Assembly (NCBI RefSeq): GCF_000520995.1
Contig: NZ_JACA01000001.1
Coordinates: 558,001 to 622,000 of the forward strand
DNA from: Aquimarina macrocephali JAMB N27
GTDB lineage: Bacteria > Bacteroidota > Bacteroidia > Flavobacteriales > Flavobacteriaceae
Direction of reading: 5' to 3'
DNA: 64,000 bases
This document shows positions 19,007 to 28,068 of this stretch, piece after piece. The notes below the pieces were generated by a model. That model was given only the letters and a program-made list of their open reading frames with translations. It did not search any database and was not told the origin of the DNA. Each line of letters begins with the position of its first letter. Position 1 is the first letter of the stretch. The position numbers and the translations under genes are program-made.

Positions 19007-20050
19007 TTGAAATTATTATCATATATAGCTATTATCCTTATCGGAACTGCATGTAGTTCTGATAAGGATAATTATGTTCCTATCGAAAATAAAAAATTAG
19101 AATTTACTATACCCGCAAACTTTCCCGACCCAACTTATGATATAGCACTTAATCCTCCCACAGAAAAAGGTTTCGAACTAGGAAAAAAGTTATTTTATGA
19201 TGGTCGCCTGGCCTCTGATGGTGTGATTTCTTGCGGTTTTTGTCATATTCAGGATTTTGCATTTACCCATCACACACATATTGTAAGCCATGGTGTAGGC
19301 GGTGCTTTAGGAACTCGTAATGCACAGCCTTTACATAATATGGCATTTATGAAAGAATTCACATGGGATGGAGCTGCAATACATTTAGATCTTCAACCTA
19401 TTATACCTATTACTGCAGAAGTAGAAATGAATGAAACCTTCAATGGCATTCTTAAAAAACTAGAAGAACAACCAGAATATGTAAAATTATTTGCAGAAGC
19501 CTTTGAAGATCAAAAAATCAATTCTGATAACATGCTTAAGGCAATTTCTCAGTTTATGATTATGATGATTTCAGCAAATACCAAATATGACAAAATAGAA
19601 AGAAATGAAGGCTCTGTATTTACTGTAGAAGAAGCTGCAGGTTTTGAACTCTTTAAAACCAAATGTGCCTCTTGTCATAAAGGTACCTTATTTACAGATC
19701 AATCGTATCGCAATAATGGTCTACCTATTGACCCTCTGTATAATGATATAGGAAGAAATCGTGTTACAGGATTAACCGAGGACATGCAAAAATTTAAAGT
19801 TCCTAGTTTAAGAAATATTGAACTTACTTTCCCTTATATGCATGATGGTAGATTAAAAACTTTAGACGATGTTTTAAATCATTATAGTGATGGTATGGTT
19901 GATTCTGAAACCTTAGACCCAATACTTAAAGACCAAAATGGTGCCTTGGGAATCCCAATGACAGCTGAAGAAAAACAACAAATCATCGCTTTTCTAAAAA
20001 CACTTACCGATGATGATTTTGTAAACGATACTCGTTTTTCAGAATTTTAA
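19007..20050 (+). CDS. MbnH-like di-heme cytochrome c peroxidase/MauG-family lipoprotein
   Basis: The 347-residue exported protein starts with TTG (no ATG gives the signal peptide) and is a lipoprotein (lipobox LIGTAC, Cys16). Two heme c sites are visible: CGFCH (C76, C79, H80) and CASCH (C220, C223, H224). The C-terminal heme domain has VPSLRNIELTFPYMHDGRLKTL, the conserved segment of CCP/MauG/MbnH proteins. Known MbnH enzymes form a high-valent di-heme state that oxidises a Trp of MbnP; the directly preceding MbnP-like gene makes that the likely substrate. A general peroxidase role remains possible. It is the last gene of the operon; the SUF promoter follows. Confidence 0.88.
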   Translation: MKLLSYIAIILIGTACSSDKDNYVPIENKKLEFTIPANFPDPTYDIALNPPTEKGFELGKKLFYDGRLASDGVISCGFCHIQDFAFTHHTHIVSHGVGGALGTRNAQPLHNMAFMKEFTWDGAAIHLDLQPIIPITAEVEMNETFNGILKKLEEQPEYVKLFAEAFEDQKINSDNMLKAISQFMIMMISANTKYDKIERNEGSVFTVEEAAGFELFKTKCASCHKGTLFTDQSYRNNGLPIDPLYNDIGRNRVTGLTEDMQKFKVPSLRNIELTFPYMHDGRLKTLDDVLNHYSDGMVDSETLDPILKDQNGALGIPMTAEEKQQIIAFLKTLTDDDFVNDTRFSEF

Positions 20051-20114
20051 AACCTTCTATCTAAGTCATTATAGCTTTTACCTATTCCAATATATAACAG
20101 ATATATGTTAGGTT

Positions 20115-20147
20115 TTGTGTATAAAATCTACTTATGTAGTATATTTG
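20115..20147 (+). promoter_or_regulatory. Promoter of the SUF operon
   Basis: TTG at 20115-20117, a 22-nt spacer and TATATTTG at 20140-20147 fit the Bacteroidota consensus. The predicted start near 20153 leaves a leader of about 30 nt before sufA. It separates the SUF genes from the MbnH-like gene. Confidence 0.65.
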
Positions 20148-20181
20148 CATTTCATTTAGAATTAATCTATATTATAAAAGT

Positions 20182-20511
20182 ATGATTAAGGTATCAGACA
20201 TAGCAAAAAATAAGGTCATCGAATTGATGAGTGACGATGGATATGATGCAGTTACCGATTATGTGCGTGTAGGTGTAAAAAGTGGAGGGTGCTCTGGTTT
20301 ATCATATGATTTAAAATTTGATAAAGCACAAGAGGAAGGAGATAAAGTATTTGAAGATAATGGTGTGAAAATCATTGTAGATAAAAAAAGTTTTCTCTAT
20401 TTAATCGGTACAACCCTAGAGTATTCTGGTGGTTTAAATGGTACTGGTTTTGTATTTAATAATCCTAATGCCAGTAGAACTTGTGGCTGTGGAGAAAGTT
20501 TTTCCCTTTAA
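20182..20511 (+). CDS. sufA: A-type iron-sulfur carrier protein
   Basis: This 109-residue cytosolic protein has the three invariant Cys of A-type carriers: C37 in SGGCSGLSY and C101/C103 in RTCGCGESF. It receives Fe-S clusters from the SufBCD scaffold and delivers them to apoproteins. It opens the SUF operon, 39 nt ahead of sufB, the usual flavobacterial order. The specific name (SufA, IscA or ErpA) is by context. Confidence 0.93.
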   Translation: MIKVSDIAKNKVIELMSDDGYDAVTDYVRVGVKSGGCSGLSYDLKFDKAQEEGDKVFEDNGVKIIVDKKSFLYLIGTTLEYSGGLNGTGFVFNNPNASRTCGCGESFSL

Positions 20512-20550
20512 TCGATAAAAAAGATCCTGAATTAATTTAGGGTAATAAAA

Positions 20551-21996
20551 ATGGCATATACTGAAGACGATTTAAAAAAAGAATTAGAGACCAAAGAATA
20601 TGAGTATGGATTCTATACCGATATAGAATCTGATACTTTCCCTGTTGGTCTTAATGAAGATATAGTTCGTGCGATTTCTAAGAAAAAAGAAGAACCCGAA
20701 TGGATGACAGAATGGAGACTTGAAGCTTTTCGAGCATGGGAACAGATGGAAGAACCCGAATGGGCAAATGTTACTTATGAAAAGCCCGATTTTCAGAATA
20801 TATCTTACTATTCTGCACCAAATAAAAAACCTAAATATAATAGTATTGATGAGGTAGATCCAGAATTACTCGATACTTTTAAAAGACTTGGGATTTCATT
20901 AGATGAACAAAAGAAATTAGCGGGAGTAGCGGTAGATATTGTAATGGACTCTGTATCAGTAGCTACAACATTTAAAGAAACCCTTGCAGAAAAAGGAATT
21001 ATATTTTGCTCTATTTCTGAAGCTATTCAAGAACATCCAGAATTAGTTAAAAAATATATTGGAGCTGTAGTTCCGCAGAAGGATAATTTTTATGCTGCCT
21101 TAAACTCTGCTGTTTTTAGTGATGGTTCGTTTTGCTATATTCCTAAAGGTGTTCGTTGTCCAATGGAACTATCTACCTATTTTAGAATCAATCAGGCAGG
21201 TACAGGTCAGTTCGAGCGTACTTTAGTTGTGGCAGATCAAGGAAGTTATGTAAGTTATCTGGAAGGGTGTACTGCTCCTTCTCGTGATGAAAACCAATTA
21301 CACGCTGCTGTTGTAGAATTAATAGCATTGGATGGTGCAGAAATAAAATATTCTACAGTACAGAACTGGTATCCTGGTAATGCCGAAGGAAAAGGAGGGG
21401 TTTATAATTTTGTGACTAAAAGAGGAATTTGCGAAAACAACGCTAAAATTTCTTGGACACAAGTAGAAACAGGATCAGCAATTACCTGGAAATATCCTTC
21501 TTGTATATTAAAAGGAGATAACTCTGTTGGAGAATTTTATTCTATTGCGGTAACCAATAATTTTCAGCAAGCAGACACAGGTACAAAAATGATACACTTA
21601 GGCAAAAACACCAAAAGTACTATCATTTCTAAGGGTATTTCTGCAGGGAAATCTCAAAATAGCTATCGAGGATTAGTGCAAATAAGTAGTAGAGCGACCA
21701 ATGCACGTAATTTTTCACAATGTGATTCATTATTGATGGGCAATGAATGTGGCGCACATACGTTTCCTTATATAGAAACTAAAAACAAAACCGCTCAAAT
21801 AGAACATGAAGCAACTACAAGTAAAATAGGAGAAGATCAAATTTTTTATTGTAACCAACGAGGAATCGATACAGAAAAAGCAATCGCTTTGATCGTTAAT
21901 GGTTTTAGTAAAGAAGTATTGAATAAGCTACCTATGGAGTTTGCAGTAGAAGCTCAAAAACTTCTGGAGATTTCTTTAGAAGGTTCTGTAGGCTAA
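20551..21996 (+). CDS. sufB: Fe-S cluster assembly scaffold SufB
   Basis: The 481-residue protein is the core scaffold subunit of SufBC2D, on which Fe-S clusters are built with sulfur from SufS/SufE. It has the standard length and the expected segments: an N-terminal helical region, [46 protein letters not shown], the right-handed beta-helix and C-terminal [22 protein letters not shown]. It is followed after 25 nt by a lipoprotein gene and then sufC and sufD, all on the same strand. Confidence 0.97.
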   Translation: MAYTEDDLKKELETKEYEYGFYTDIESDTFPVGLNEDIVRAISKKKEEPEWMTEWRLEAFRAWEQMEEPEWANVTYEKPDFQNISYYSAPNKKPKYNSIDEVDPELLDTFKRLGISLDEQKKLAGVAVDIVMDSVSVATTFKETLAEKGIIFCSISEAIQEHPELVKKYIGAVVPQKDNFYAALNSAVFSDGSFCYIPKGVRCPMELSTYFRINQAGTGQFERTLVVADQGSYVSYLEGCTAPSRDENQLHAAVVELIALDGAEIKYSTVQNWYPGNAEGKGGVYNFVTKRGICENNAKISWTQVETGSAITWKYPSCILKGDNSVGEFYSIAVTNNFQQADTGTKMIHLGKNTKSTIISKGISAGKSQNSYRGLVQISSRATNARNFSQCDSLLMGNECGAHTFPYIETKNKTAQIEHEATTSKIGEDQIFYCNQRGIDTEKAIALIVNGFSKEVLNKLPMEFAVEAQKLLEISLEGSVG

Positions 21997-22021
21997 TTGT
22001 AAAACCATCAAATCTACATTA

Positions 22022-22411
22022 ATGAAAAAAACATGTATTTTAATTGCACTAAGTCTTATTCTTTTTTCCTGCAAATCCGAAAACAAAAATGAAGAACCTA
22101 ATTTAATTCGTGGCGAATTTATTCTTATAGATGATGCGGCAGTCTTAAAAGGTAATGATTTTATATATGGTGTGATAATTAATGATATCACGCTTGAACT
22201 CGCTAAAAAAGTAGAACCTCTGCAAAGAGAAGAATATGACATGGTTCCTGTTGTAGTAAAGGGAATCATAAAACCCAACCCAGAACAAGGGTGGGAAGAA
22301 ATAGTAGAAATAAAAGAAATTATCGGAGTAAGTGCACCAACTTCAGAGTTGCCCACTAAGATTAAGTCTCCAGAAGAAGACAAAAACTCTGAGCTAGAAA
22401 AAGATAAATAA
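22022..22411 (+). CDS. Lipoprotein of unknown function inside the SUF operon
   Basis: The 129-residue protein has a lipoprotein signal (lipidated Cys17, LILFSCKSEN) and a mature domain of about 70 residues with probable beta-strands (RGEFILIDDAAVLKGNDFIYGVIIND, DMVPVVVKGIIKP, EEIVEIKEIIGV), then an acidic disordered tail. The small domain could be OB-like, as it pairs 'GEFILIDDAAVLKG' with 'VVVKGIIK', but this is a guess. It lies between sufB (25 nt) and sufC (39 nt), an odd site for an exported protein in a cytosolic pathway. Function unknown. Confidence 0.7.
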   Translation: MKKTCILIALSLILFSCKSENKNEEPNLIRGEFILIDDAAVLKGNDFIYGVIINDITLELAKKVEPLQREEYDMVPVVVKGIIKPNPEQGWEEIVEIKEIIGVSAPTSELPTKIKSPEEDKNSELEKDK

Positions 22412-22450
22412 CTAAATTATATCTCATAAGAGATAAAAGCTTTGTACAAC

Positions 22451-23203
22451 ATGTTAGAGATAAAGGATTTACACGCAAGTGTCGAAGGTAAAGAAATTTT
22501 AAAAGGTCTTAACCTAAATGTAAAAGCAGGAGAAATACACGCAATTATGGGTCCTAACGGTGCCGGAAAAAGTACATTAGCCAGTATCGTTGCAGGTAAA
22601 GAAGAATATGAAGTTACCAAAGGAGGAATTCTTCTGGAAGGAGAAGATATCGAAGAACTTGCAGCAGAAGAACGTGCTCATAAAGGTGTTTTTCTATCGT
22701 TTCAATACCCTGTAGAAATTCCTGGTGTAACGGTAACTAATTTTATGAAAACTGCCATAAATGAAACACGAAAAGCACAAGGCCTTGAAGAAATGCCTGC
22801 CAAAGACATGCTTAAAAAAATTCGTGAAAAATCCGAATTATTAGAAATCGATCGAAAATTTCTATCTCGTTCTCTTAACGAAGGATTCTCGGGCGGTGAG
22901 AAAAAACGTAATGAAATCTTTCAGATGGCAATGATGGAGCCTAAATTGGCAATCCTTGACGAAACAGATTCTGGGCTTGATATAGATGCTCTACGTATTG
23001 TAGCCAACGGAGTGAATAAACTGAAAAGTGAAGACAACGCTATCATAGTAATTACTCACTATCAACGTCTCTTAGACCATATAGTTCCAGATTTTGTACA
23101 TGTATTATATGACGGTAAAATCGTAAAATCTGGTACCAAAGAATTAGCTTTAGAACTAGAAGAAAAAGGATACGATTGGATTAAAGAAGAAATAAACGCT
23201 TAA
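22451..23203 (+). CDS. sufC: SufC ATPase of the SUF system
   Basis: The 250-residue ABC-type ATPase powers cluster assembly on SufBD. Walker A GPNGAGKS (34-41), signature FSGGEKKR (146-153) and Walker B ILDETDSGLD (168-177) are intact. I start at the ATG at 22451 (MLEIKDLHASVEGKEIL), which matches the family start; a TTG 9 nt upstream is less likely. It lies 4 nt ahead of sufD, so the two are translationally coupled. Confidence 0.96.
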   Translation: MLEIKDLHASVEGKEILKGLNLNVKAGEIHAIMGPNGAGKSTLASIVAGKEEYEVTKGGILLEGEDIEELAAEERAHKGVFLSFQYPVEIPGVTVTNFMKTAINETRKAQGLEEMPAKDMLKKIREKSELLEIDRKFLSRSLNEGFSGGEKKRNEIFQMAMMEPKLAILDETDSGLDIDALRIVANGVNKLKSEDNAIIVITHYQRLLDHIVPDFVHVLYDGKIVKSGTKELALELEEKGYDWIKEEINA

Positions 23204-23207
23204 GATT

Positions 23208-24521
23208 ATGGAGTTGAAAGATAAATTGGTGTCTTCTTTTTTGGCTTTTGAAAACACGGTAGATGTTGATACAGCTGTTCATGATATCAGAAGTCAAGCT
23301 ATTAAAGCTTTTGAAGAAAAAGGATTTCCTACCAAAAAAGAAGAAGCGTGGAAATACACTTCTCTGAATACTGTACTAAAACACGATTACAGCATTTTTC
23401 CAAAAGAAGAAAATGCTATAGAATTTAGAGATATAAAAAAGTACTTCCTTCATGATTTGGATACATACAAAATTGTGTTTATTGATGGTAAATATTCATC
23501 TCATTTATCTGAAACTACTCATGATAAGATCGATGTATGTTTAATGTCATCGGCATTAAGCAATGAAAAATATCGATTAATAATTGAAAACTATTTTAAC
23601 AAAGTAGCTCGTGAAGATGGGCTTACTTCTTTAAATACAGCTTTTTCTAGAGAAGGAGCTTATATTTATATTCCAAAAAATAAGTTGGCAGATAAACCTA
23701 TACAGGTTTTACATTTTTCTACAGGAAATGAAGCTGCCCAAATGTTACAACCACGTAACTTAATTGTTGTTGGAGAAAATTCTCATGTGCAAATCATTGA
23801 GCGTCATCAGAGTTTAACAGACAACCCTGTTCTTACGAATTCTGTAACTGAAATTTTTGCAGATAAAAGGGCAGTTGTCGATTACTATAAAATTCAAAAT
23901 GATAATCAAAATGCTTCTTTGATTGATAATACTTATATCGAACAACATGCACAAAGTGTAGCATCAGTACATACTTTTGCTTTTGGAGGAAATATCACCA
24001 GAAACAACCTTAATTTCTATCAAAAAGGTGAAGGAATCGACTCTATACTTAATGGTATAACAATTATTGAAGGAAAGCAGCATGTAGATCATAATACTCT
24101 GGTACATCATATAGCACCAAATTGTGAGAGTCATCAGGATTATAAAGGTATTTTTGATGAAAAATCTACAGGTGTTTTTAATGGAAAAATTATTGTAAAT
24201 AAAGAAGCGCAAAAAACAAATGCTTTTCAATCTAATAACAACATCTTATTAAGTGATAAAGCAACTATCAATTCTAAGCCACAATTAGAGATTTTTGCAG
24301 ATGACGTAAAATGCTCGCACGGTTGTACTATTGGACAATTAGATGATAATGCATTATTTTATATGAAATCCAGAGGTATTGGAGAAAAAGAAGCCAGGGC
24401 TTTGTTAATGTATGCATTCGCAAACAATGTGTTATCTAGTGTAAAAATACCTCAGCTAAAAAGTAGAATTAATAAACTAATCGCGACTAAACTTGGCGTG
24501 AATATTGGTTTCGACCTATAA
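23208..24521 (+). CDS. sufD: Fe-S cluster assembly protein SufD
   Basis: This 437-residue protein is the SufB homologue that forms the SufBC2D complex. Visible features are the N-terminal helical part with FPTKKEEAWKYTSL, the beta-helix core (GIFDEKSTGVFNGKIIVNKEAQKTNAFQSNNNILLS) and the C-terminal motif DDVKCSHGCTIGQLDDNALFYMKSRGI with a conserved His-Gly-Cys segment. It ends the first part of the SUF cluster, followed by a strong terminator at 24551. Confidence 0.96.
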   Translation: MELKDKLVSSFLAFENTVDVDTAVHDIRSQAIKAFEEKGFPTKKEEAWKYTSLNTVLKHDYSIFPKEENAIEFRDIKKYFLHDLDTYKIVFIDGKYSSHLSETTHDKIDVCLMSSALSNEKYRLIIENYFNKVAREDGLTSLNTAFSREGAYIYIPKNKLADKPIQVLHFSTGNEAAQMLQPRNLIVVGENSHVQIIERHQSLTDNPVLTNSVTEIFADKRAVVDYYKIQNDNQNASLIDNTYIEQHAQSVASVHTFAFGGNITRNNLNFYQKGEGIDSILNGITIIEGKQHVDHNTLVHHIAPNCESHQDYKGIFDEKSTGVFNGKIIVNKEAQKTNAFQSNNNILLSDKATINSKPQLEIFADDVKCSHGCTIGQLDDNALFYMKSRGIGEKEARALLMYAFANNVLSSVKIPQLKSRINKLIATKLGVNIGFDL

Positions 24522-24550
24522 GATAAACTGCATCAATAACAAATGATATT

Positions 24551-24590
24551 AGTAAAGCCAAATCCTGGAAGATTTGGCTTTACTATTTTT
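24551..24590. terminator. Bidirectional terminator between sufD and the serine hydrolase
   Basis: A perfect 14-bp stem (24551-24564 with 24571-24584, 6-nt loop, AGTAAAGCC / GGCTTTACT at the base) is followed by ATTTTTATTT. It sits between convergent genes and probably ends both transcripts. It splits the SUF genes into at least two transcription units. Confidence 0.8.
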
Positions 24591-24596
24591 ATTTCT

Positions 24597-25949
24597 CTAT
24601 TCTATCGAATCAACCATTTCTTTTAAAAATGTATTGAAATCAACTCCTGCATCTCCAATAAGTCCAAATCGTACAATGACCAAATCTTTAGAAGGAATAA
24701 TAAACACCCGTTGTCCCTGAAATCCATTTGCAGAAAACATATCTCTTGGAGCGTCTGGATAAAATCCTCCAGCATTTAGCCAAAAATGCCCTCCGTAATC
24801 TCCTTCAGATGTAGGGCTTGGGGTTGTCACATAATCCACCCACGAAGGTTCAAAAATCTGCTCTCCGTTCCAATTCCCTTTATGTAGATATAATAATCCA
24901 AATTTACCCCAATCCCTTACTGTTGCCCAAGCATAAGAAGAGCCTACATAATTACCTGTCATGTCCGTTTCTATAAGCATAGAATTCATTCCTATTTTAT
25001 CAATAAACTCTCGATATGGATAATCAAGATACTCCTGGTAGCTTTTGAACTGTTTTCTCAAAATCCCAGATAGCAGGTTAGACACACCAGAAGAATAATA
25101 CCAATATTCATTGGGTTTGTGAATTGCTTTTTTATGAATTTGGGGAATTGTCATATCTTTATCTACATATAACATTTTTGTAACATCAGAAATAGAGCCA
25201 TAATCTTCATCCCATTCCAACCCACAATTCATCTGTAAGAGATTATTAATCGTTATCTCTTTTCTTTCATCATTTTGCCATGCAGACACTGGGGCTTTAT
25301 CTTGTATATTAATTGCACCTTGTTTTTGTAACACGCCATAAACTGTAGAGAGAACACTTTTCGTCATAGACCACCCTAGCAACTTAGAATCTTTATTCAA
25401 TCCATCTATATACTTCTCGGCAATAATCTGATCTTTATAAAGCACAAGAACAGCCCTTGTTTTCTTTATATACTCTCCATTCGTATCAAAAATTGAAGTA
25501 ATAGTCCTATTTATCTTATCATAATCGACCGTAGTAAAAACTGTATCTTTTTGTTCTAATTGGCCATATGGATATGATAACCTTGTCTCTATTTTAGTTC
25601 TTTGCGGTATTAAAACAGGTATATTTTCATCAAAATCGTCATCGATCAAAACACTACCCAATCCTTCTCTATAAATTGCTTTTCTCTCTTTAAGACCAAA
25701 AACAGAGGCAACAGATGTCCTGTTATTCATATTTACCTCATCATCTGCCAAATTAACCGGAGCAAAATTATTATCATTTAAATCCGTAAACTCTAAACTT
25801 CTGTTTGCAATAAAAACCGATGAATTCATATTCTTTGCAGAATATCCTGTTAGAATTGTAAGTTTTGGGTAATTCAGTACAAATGCAATACAAATTCCTG
25901 CAAATAGAATAAGAAAAGCAATCCCAATAATTTTTTTAAGTCGTTTCAT
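24597..25949 (-). CDS. Serine hydrolase of the class C beta-lactamase/PBP fold
   Basis: The 450-residue protein has an N-terminal membrane anchor (about 7-27, IIGIAFLILFAGICIAFVL) and a beta-lactamase-like domain from about 160. The catalytic S-x-x-K is S194-M-T-K197 in GWSMTKSVLS, the second motif is Y285-S-S in EYWYYSSGVS, and GGHFWLNAGG stands near the C-terminus. Such proteins are usually D-Ala-D-Ala hydrolases or esterases rather than resistance enzymes. It lies antisense inside the SUF cluster, between sufD and sufS, and shares a terminator with sufD. Confidence 0.88.
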   Translation of the reverse strand: MKRLKKIIGIAFLILFAGICIAFVLNYPKLTILTGYSAKNMNSSVFIANRSLEFTDLNDNNFAPVNLADDEVNMNNRTSVASVFGLKERKAIYREGLGSVLIDDDFDENIPVLIPQRTKIETRLSYPYGQLEQKDTVFTTVDYDKINRTITSIFDTNGEYIKKTRAVLVLYKDQIIAEKYIDGLNKDSKLLGWSMTKSVLSTVYGVLQKQGAINIQDKAPVSAWQNDERKEITINNLLQMNCGLEWDEDYGSISDVTKMLYVDKDMTIPQIHKKAIHKPNEYWYYSSGVSNLLSGILRKQFKSYQEYLDYPYREFIDKIGMNSMLIETDMTGNYVGSSYAWATVRDWGKFGLLYLHKGNWNGEQIFEPSWVDYVTTPSPTSEGDYGGHFWLNAGGFYPDAPRDMFSANGFQGQRVFIIPSKDLVIVRFGLIGDAGVDFNTFLKEMVDSIE

Positions 25950-26004
25950 TATAAAAAGGGTTAAATCATTCTAAAAATAAACAATCCTAATTAGAAATAC
26001 TTAC

Positions 26005-26012
26005 TACTTTTG
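26005..26012 (+). promoter_or_regulatory. -7 box TACTTTTG ahead of sufS
   Basis: TACTTTTG at 26005-26012 is a perfect Bacteroidota -7 box, 15 nt before the sufS ATG at 26028. A matching TTG at -33 is not clear. It supports starting sufS at 26028 rather than at a TTG (26010) that overlaps the box. Confidence 0.5.
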
Positions 26013-26027
26013 CAGAAAGAAATTGAT

Positions 26028-27242
26028 ATGTTAGATGTACAGAAAATACGAGAAGATTTCCCAATACTTACCAGAGAAGTACACGGAAAACCTTTGGTGT
26101 ATTTTGATAATGCGGCCACATCTCAAACACCGCAGGTAGTTATAGACGCCATTGTAGATTATTACAGCAACTACAATGCGAATATTCATCGTGGTGTTCA
26201 CACTTTATCACAAGAAGCAACAGATGCATACGAGATGGCTCGTAAAAAAGTGCAGAAACATTTTAATGCAACACACACACATGAGATTATTCTCACTTCG
26301 GGAACAACTCATAGTATTAATATTATTGCTACCGGATTTACCTCTCTTCTTTCTGAAGGTGATGAAATCATTGTTTCGGCATTAGAACATCATTCTAATA
26401 TTGTGCCTTGGCAAATGTTATGTGAACGAACAGGGGCCATCCTTAAAGTCATCCCGATGAACGAAGATGGTGAATTAGTAATGGATGTGTATGATCAATT
26501 ACTTTCTAACAGAACTAAACTTGTTTTTACTAATCACATCTCTAATGCATTAGGAACTATAAATCCTATTGAAGAAATTATTGAAAAAGCACATAGCGTA
26601 GGTGCAGCTGTATTGATCGATGGTGCACAAGCTTGCCCTCATGTTAAGCCAGATGTTCAAGCTTTGGATGTAGATTTTTATGTTGCTTCTGCACACAAAC
26701 TCTGTGGACCCACAGGAGTAGGTATGCTATACGGAAAAGAAGAGTGGTTAAACAAACTACCTCCTTATCAAGGTGGTGGTGAAATGATCGAGCAAGTTAC
26801 TTTTGAAAAAACTACCTATGCCGGGTTACCCCATAAGTTCGAAGCTGGCACTCCTAATATCTGTGGCGGTATAGCTTTTGGAGTAGCGATCGATTATATG
26901 AATAGTATTGGTTTTGACAATATTGCTGCATATGAGAACGAACTTCTTGAATACGGTACACAAAAATTATTAGAAATTGAAGGGTTAAAAATTTACGGTA
27001 CCTCCAAAAACAAAACTTCTGTAATCTCTTTCAACCTGAATGATATTCACCCCTATGATGTAGGAACTATTGTAGATAAACTTGGTATTGCAGTACGTAC
27101 GGGACATCACTGTGCACAGCCCATTATGGATTTTTATAAAATACCAGGAACGGTTCGTGCTTCTTTTTCATTCTATAATACTAAAGAAGAAATTGATGCT
27201 TTGGTCGAAGCCGTTAAAAAAGCCAAGATGATGCTCTCGTAA
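26028..27242 (+). CDS. sufS: Cysteine desulfurase SufS
   Basis: The 404-residue PLP enzyme supplies sulfur (as persulfide) from L-cysteine to SufE and SufB. PLP-binding Lys224 (ASAHKLCGPTG) and the catalytic Cys362 (RTGHHCAQP) are both in place, and HSNIVPW and LIDGAQ are typical of group II desulfurases. Length is normal. The ATG at 26028 (MLDVQKIREDFPILTREVHGK) matches the family start. It is separated from sufD by one antisense gene. Confidence 0.97.
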   Translation: MLDVQKIREDFPILTREVHGKPLVYFDNAATSQTPQVVIDAIVDYYSNYNANIHRGVHTLSQEATDAYEMARKKVQKHFNATHTHEIILTSGTTHSINIIATGFTSLLSEGDEIIVSALEHHSNIVPWQMLCERTGAILKVIPMNEDGELVMDVYDQLLSNRTKLVFTNHISNALGTINPIEEIIEKAHSVGAAVLIDGAQACPHVKPDVQALDVDFYVASAHKLCGPTGVGMLYGKEEWLNKLPPYQGGGEMIEQVTFEKTTYAGLPHKFEAGTPNICGGIAFGVAIDYMNSIGFDNIAAYENELLEYGTQKLLEIEGLKIYGTSKNKTSVISFNLNDIHPYDVGTIVDKLGIAVRTGHHCAQPIMDFYKIPGTVRASFSFYNTKEEIDALVEAVKKAKMMLS

Positions 27243-27317
27243 ATTATTTTTATACCATTTGGTTTTGTTCAACGTTATTTAATTACCATACAACGTCTTA
27301 AATAAAACAACCAATCT

Positions 27318-28028
27318 ATGAGTAAGTTTTTTTCCTTATTAAGTATCGTTATTTTATTTTCTTCATGCCAGGAAACCAAGCGAGTATTTATAGCTAATAC
27401 TTTGGAAGATTGTGTTGGCGTTGGCCCTCAAAAATGCATGTTGTATAAAGAAAACCCAAGTGATGAATGGACTTATTTTTACGATACAATCGAAGGATTT
27501 GAATATGAAGAAGGATATAACTATGAAATTGAAGTTACCGTTACCAAAGTAGAAAACCCTCCTGCCGATGGTTCTTCATTACACTATACTCTAGTTAAAA
27601 TACTATCAAAAGAAAAAAATCGATCCATAGCCCAAAACATTCCTTTAAAGAATAAAAAAGATCAGGGCAATATAGTTAATGTCGAATACCAGGCACTCTC
27701 CAGGGGTTCCTTTTTTCAAATCAAAATTAATAACGATCGTATTGAAAAAACTACCGATGTAAATTTAAAAAATAGTCATTCAAAAAAATGCTCAAAAAAA
27801 GATTGGAATACCATTACTTCACTCCTCGAAACTATAGATATTGATAAAATAAGTGAGCTAAAAGCACCTACCGAAAAAAGACTTTTTGATGGTGCTCCCC
27901 ATGCACAACTAAAGATCACTTCTTCTACCAAAACGTTTGTCTCGAATGGCTTTGATCACGGACATCCTCCTCAAGAAATACAACAATTAGTTAATACTAT
28001 ACTATCATTGGCAGAAAGTATTGAATAG
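27318..28028 (+). CDS. DUF4377-domain lipoprotein
   Basis: The 236-residue lipoprotein (Cys17, VILFSSCQET) has a DUF4377 domain in its first half, recognised by TLEDCVGVGPQKCMLYKENPSDEWTYFYDTIEGFEYEEGYNYEIEVTVTKVENPP. The second half (about 140-236) contains KCSKKDWNTITSLLETIDIDKISELKAPTEKRLFDGAPHAQLKI and is not assigned. It lies between sufS and sufE and overlaps the sufE promoter by its 3' end. Function unknown; an exported protein in this cytosolic pathway is unexpected. Confidence 0.82.
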   Translation: MSKFFSLLSIVILFSSCQETKRVFIANTLEDCVGVGPQKCMLYKENPSDEWTYFYDTIEGFEYEEGYNYEIEVTVTKVENPPADGSSLHYTLVKILSKEKNRSIAQNIPLKNKKDQGNIVNVEYQALSRGSFFQIKINNDRIEKTTDVNLKNSHSKKCSKKDWNTITSLLETIDIDKISELKAPTEKRLFDGAPHAQLKITSSTKTFVSNGFDHGHPPQEIQQLVNTILSLAESIE

Positions 28029-28051
28029 CAACAATTCTTGTTGTACTTTTG
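28021..28051 (+). promoter_or_regulatory. Promoter of sufE inside the end of the DUF4377 gene
   Basis: TTG at 28021-28023, a 20-nt spacer and TACTTTTG at 28044-28051 match the consensus. The expected start near 28057 is about 12 nt before the sufE ATG (28069), which argues against a start codon at 28021. Confidence 0.6.
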
Positions 28052-28068
28052 TTGAAAATTTGTACGTA

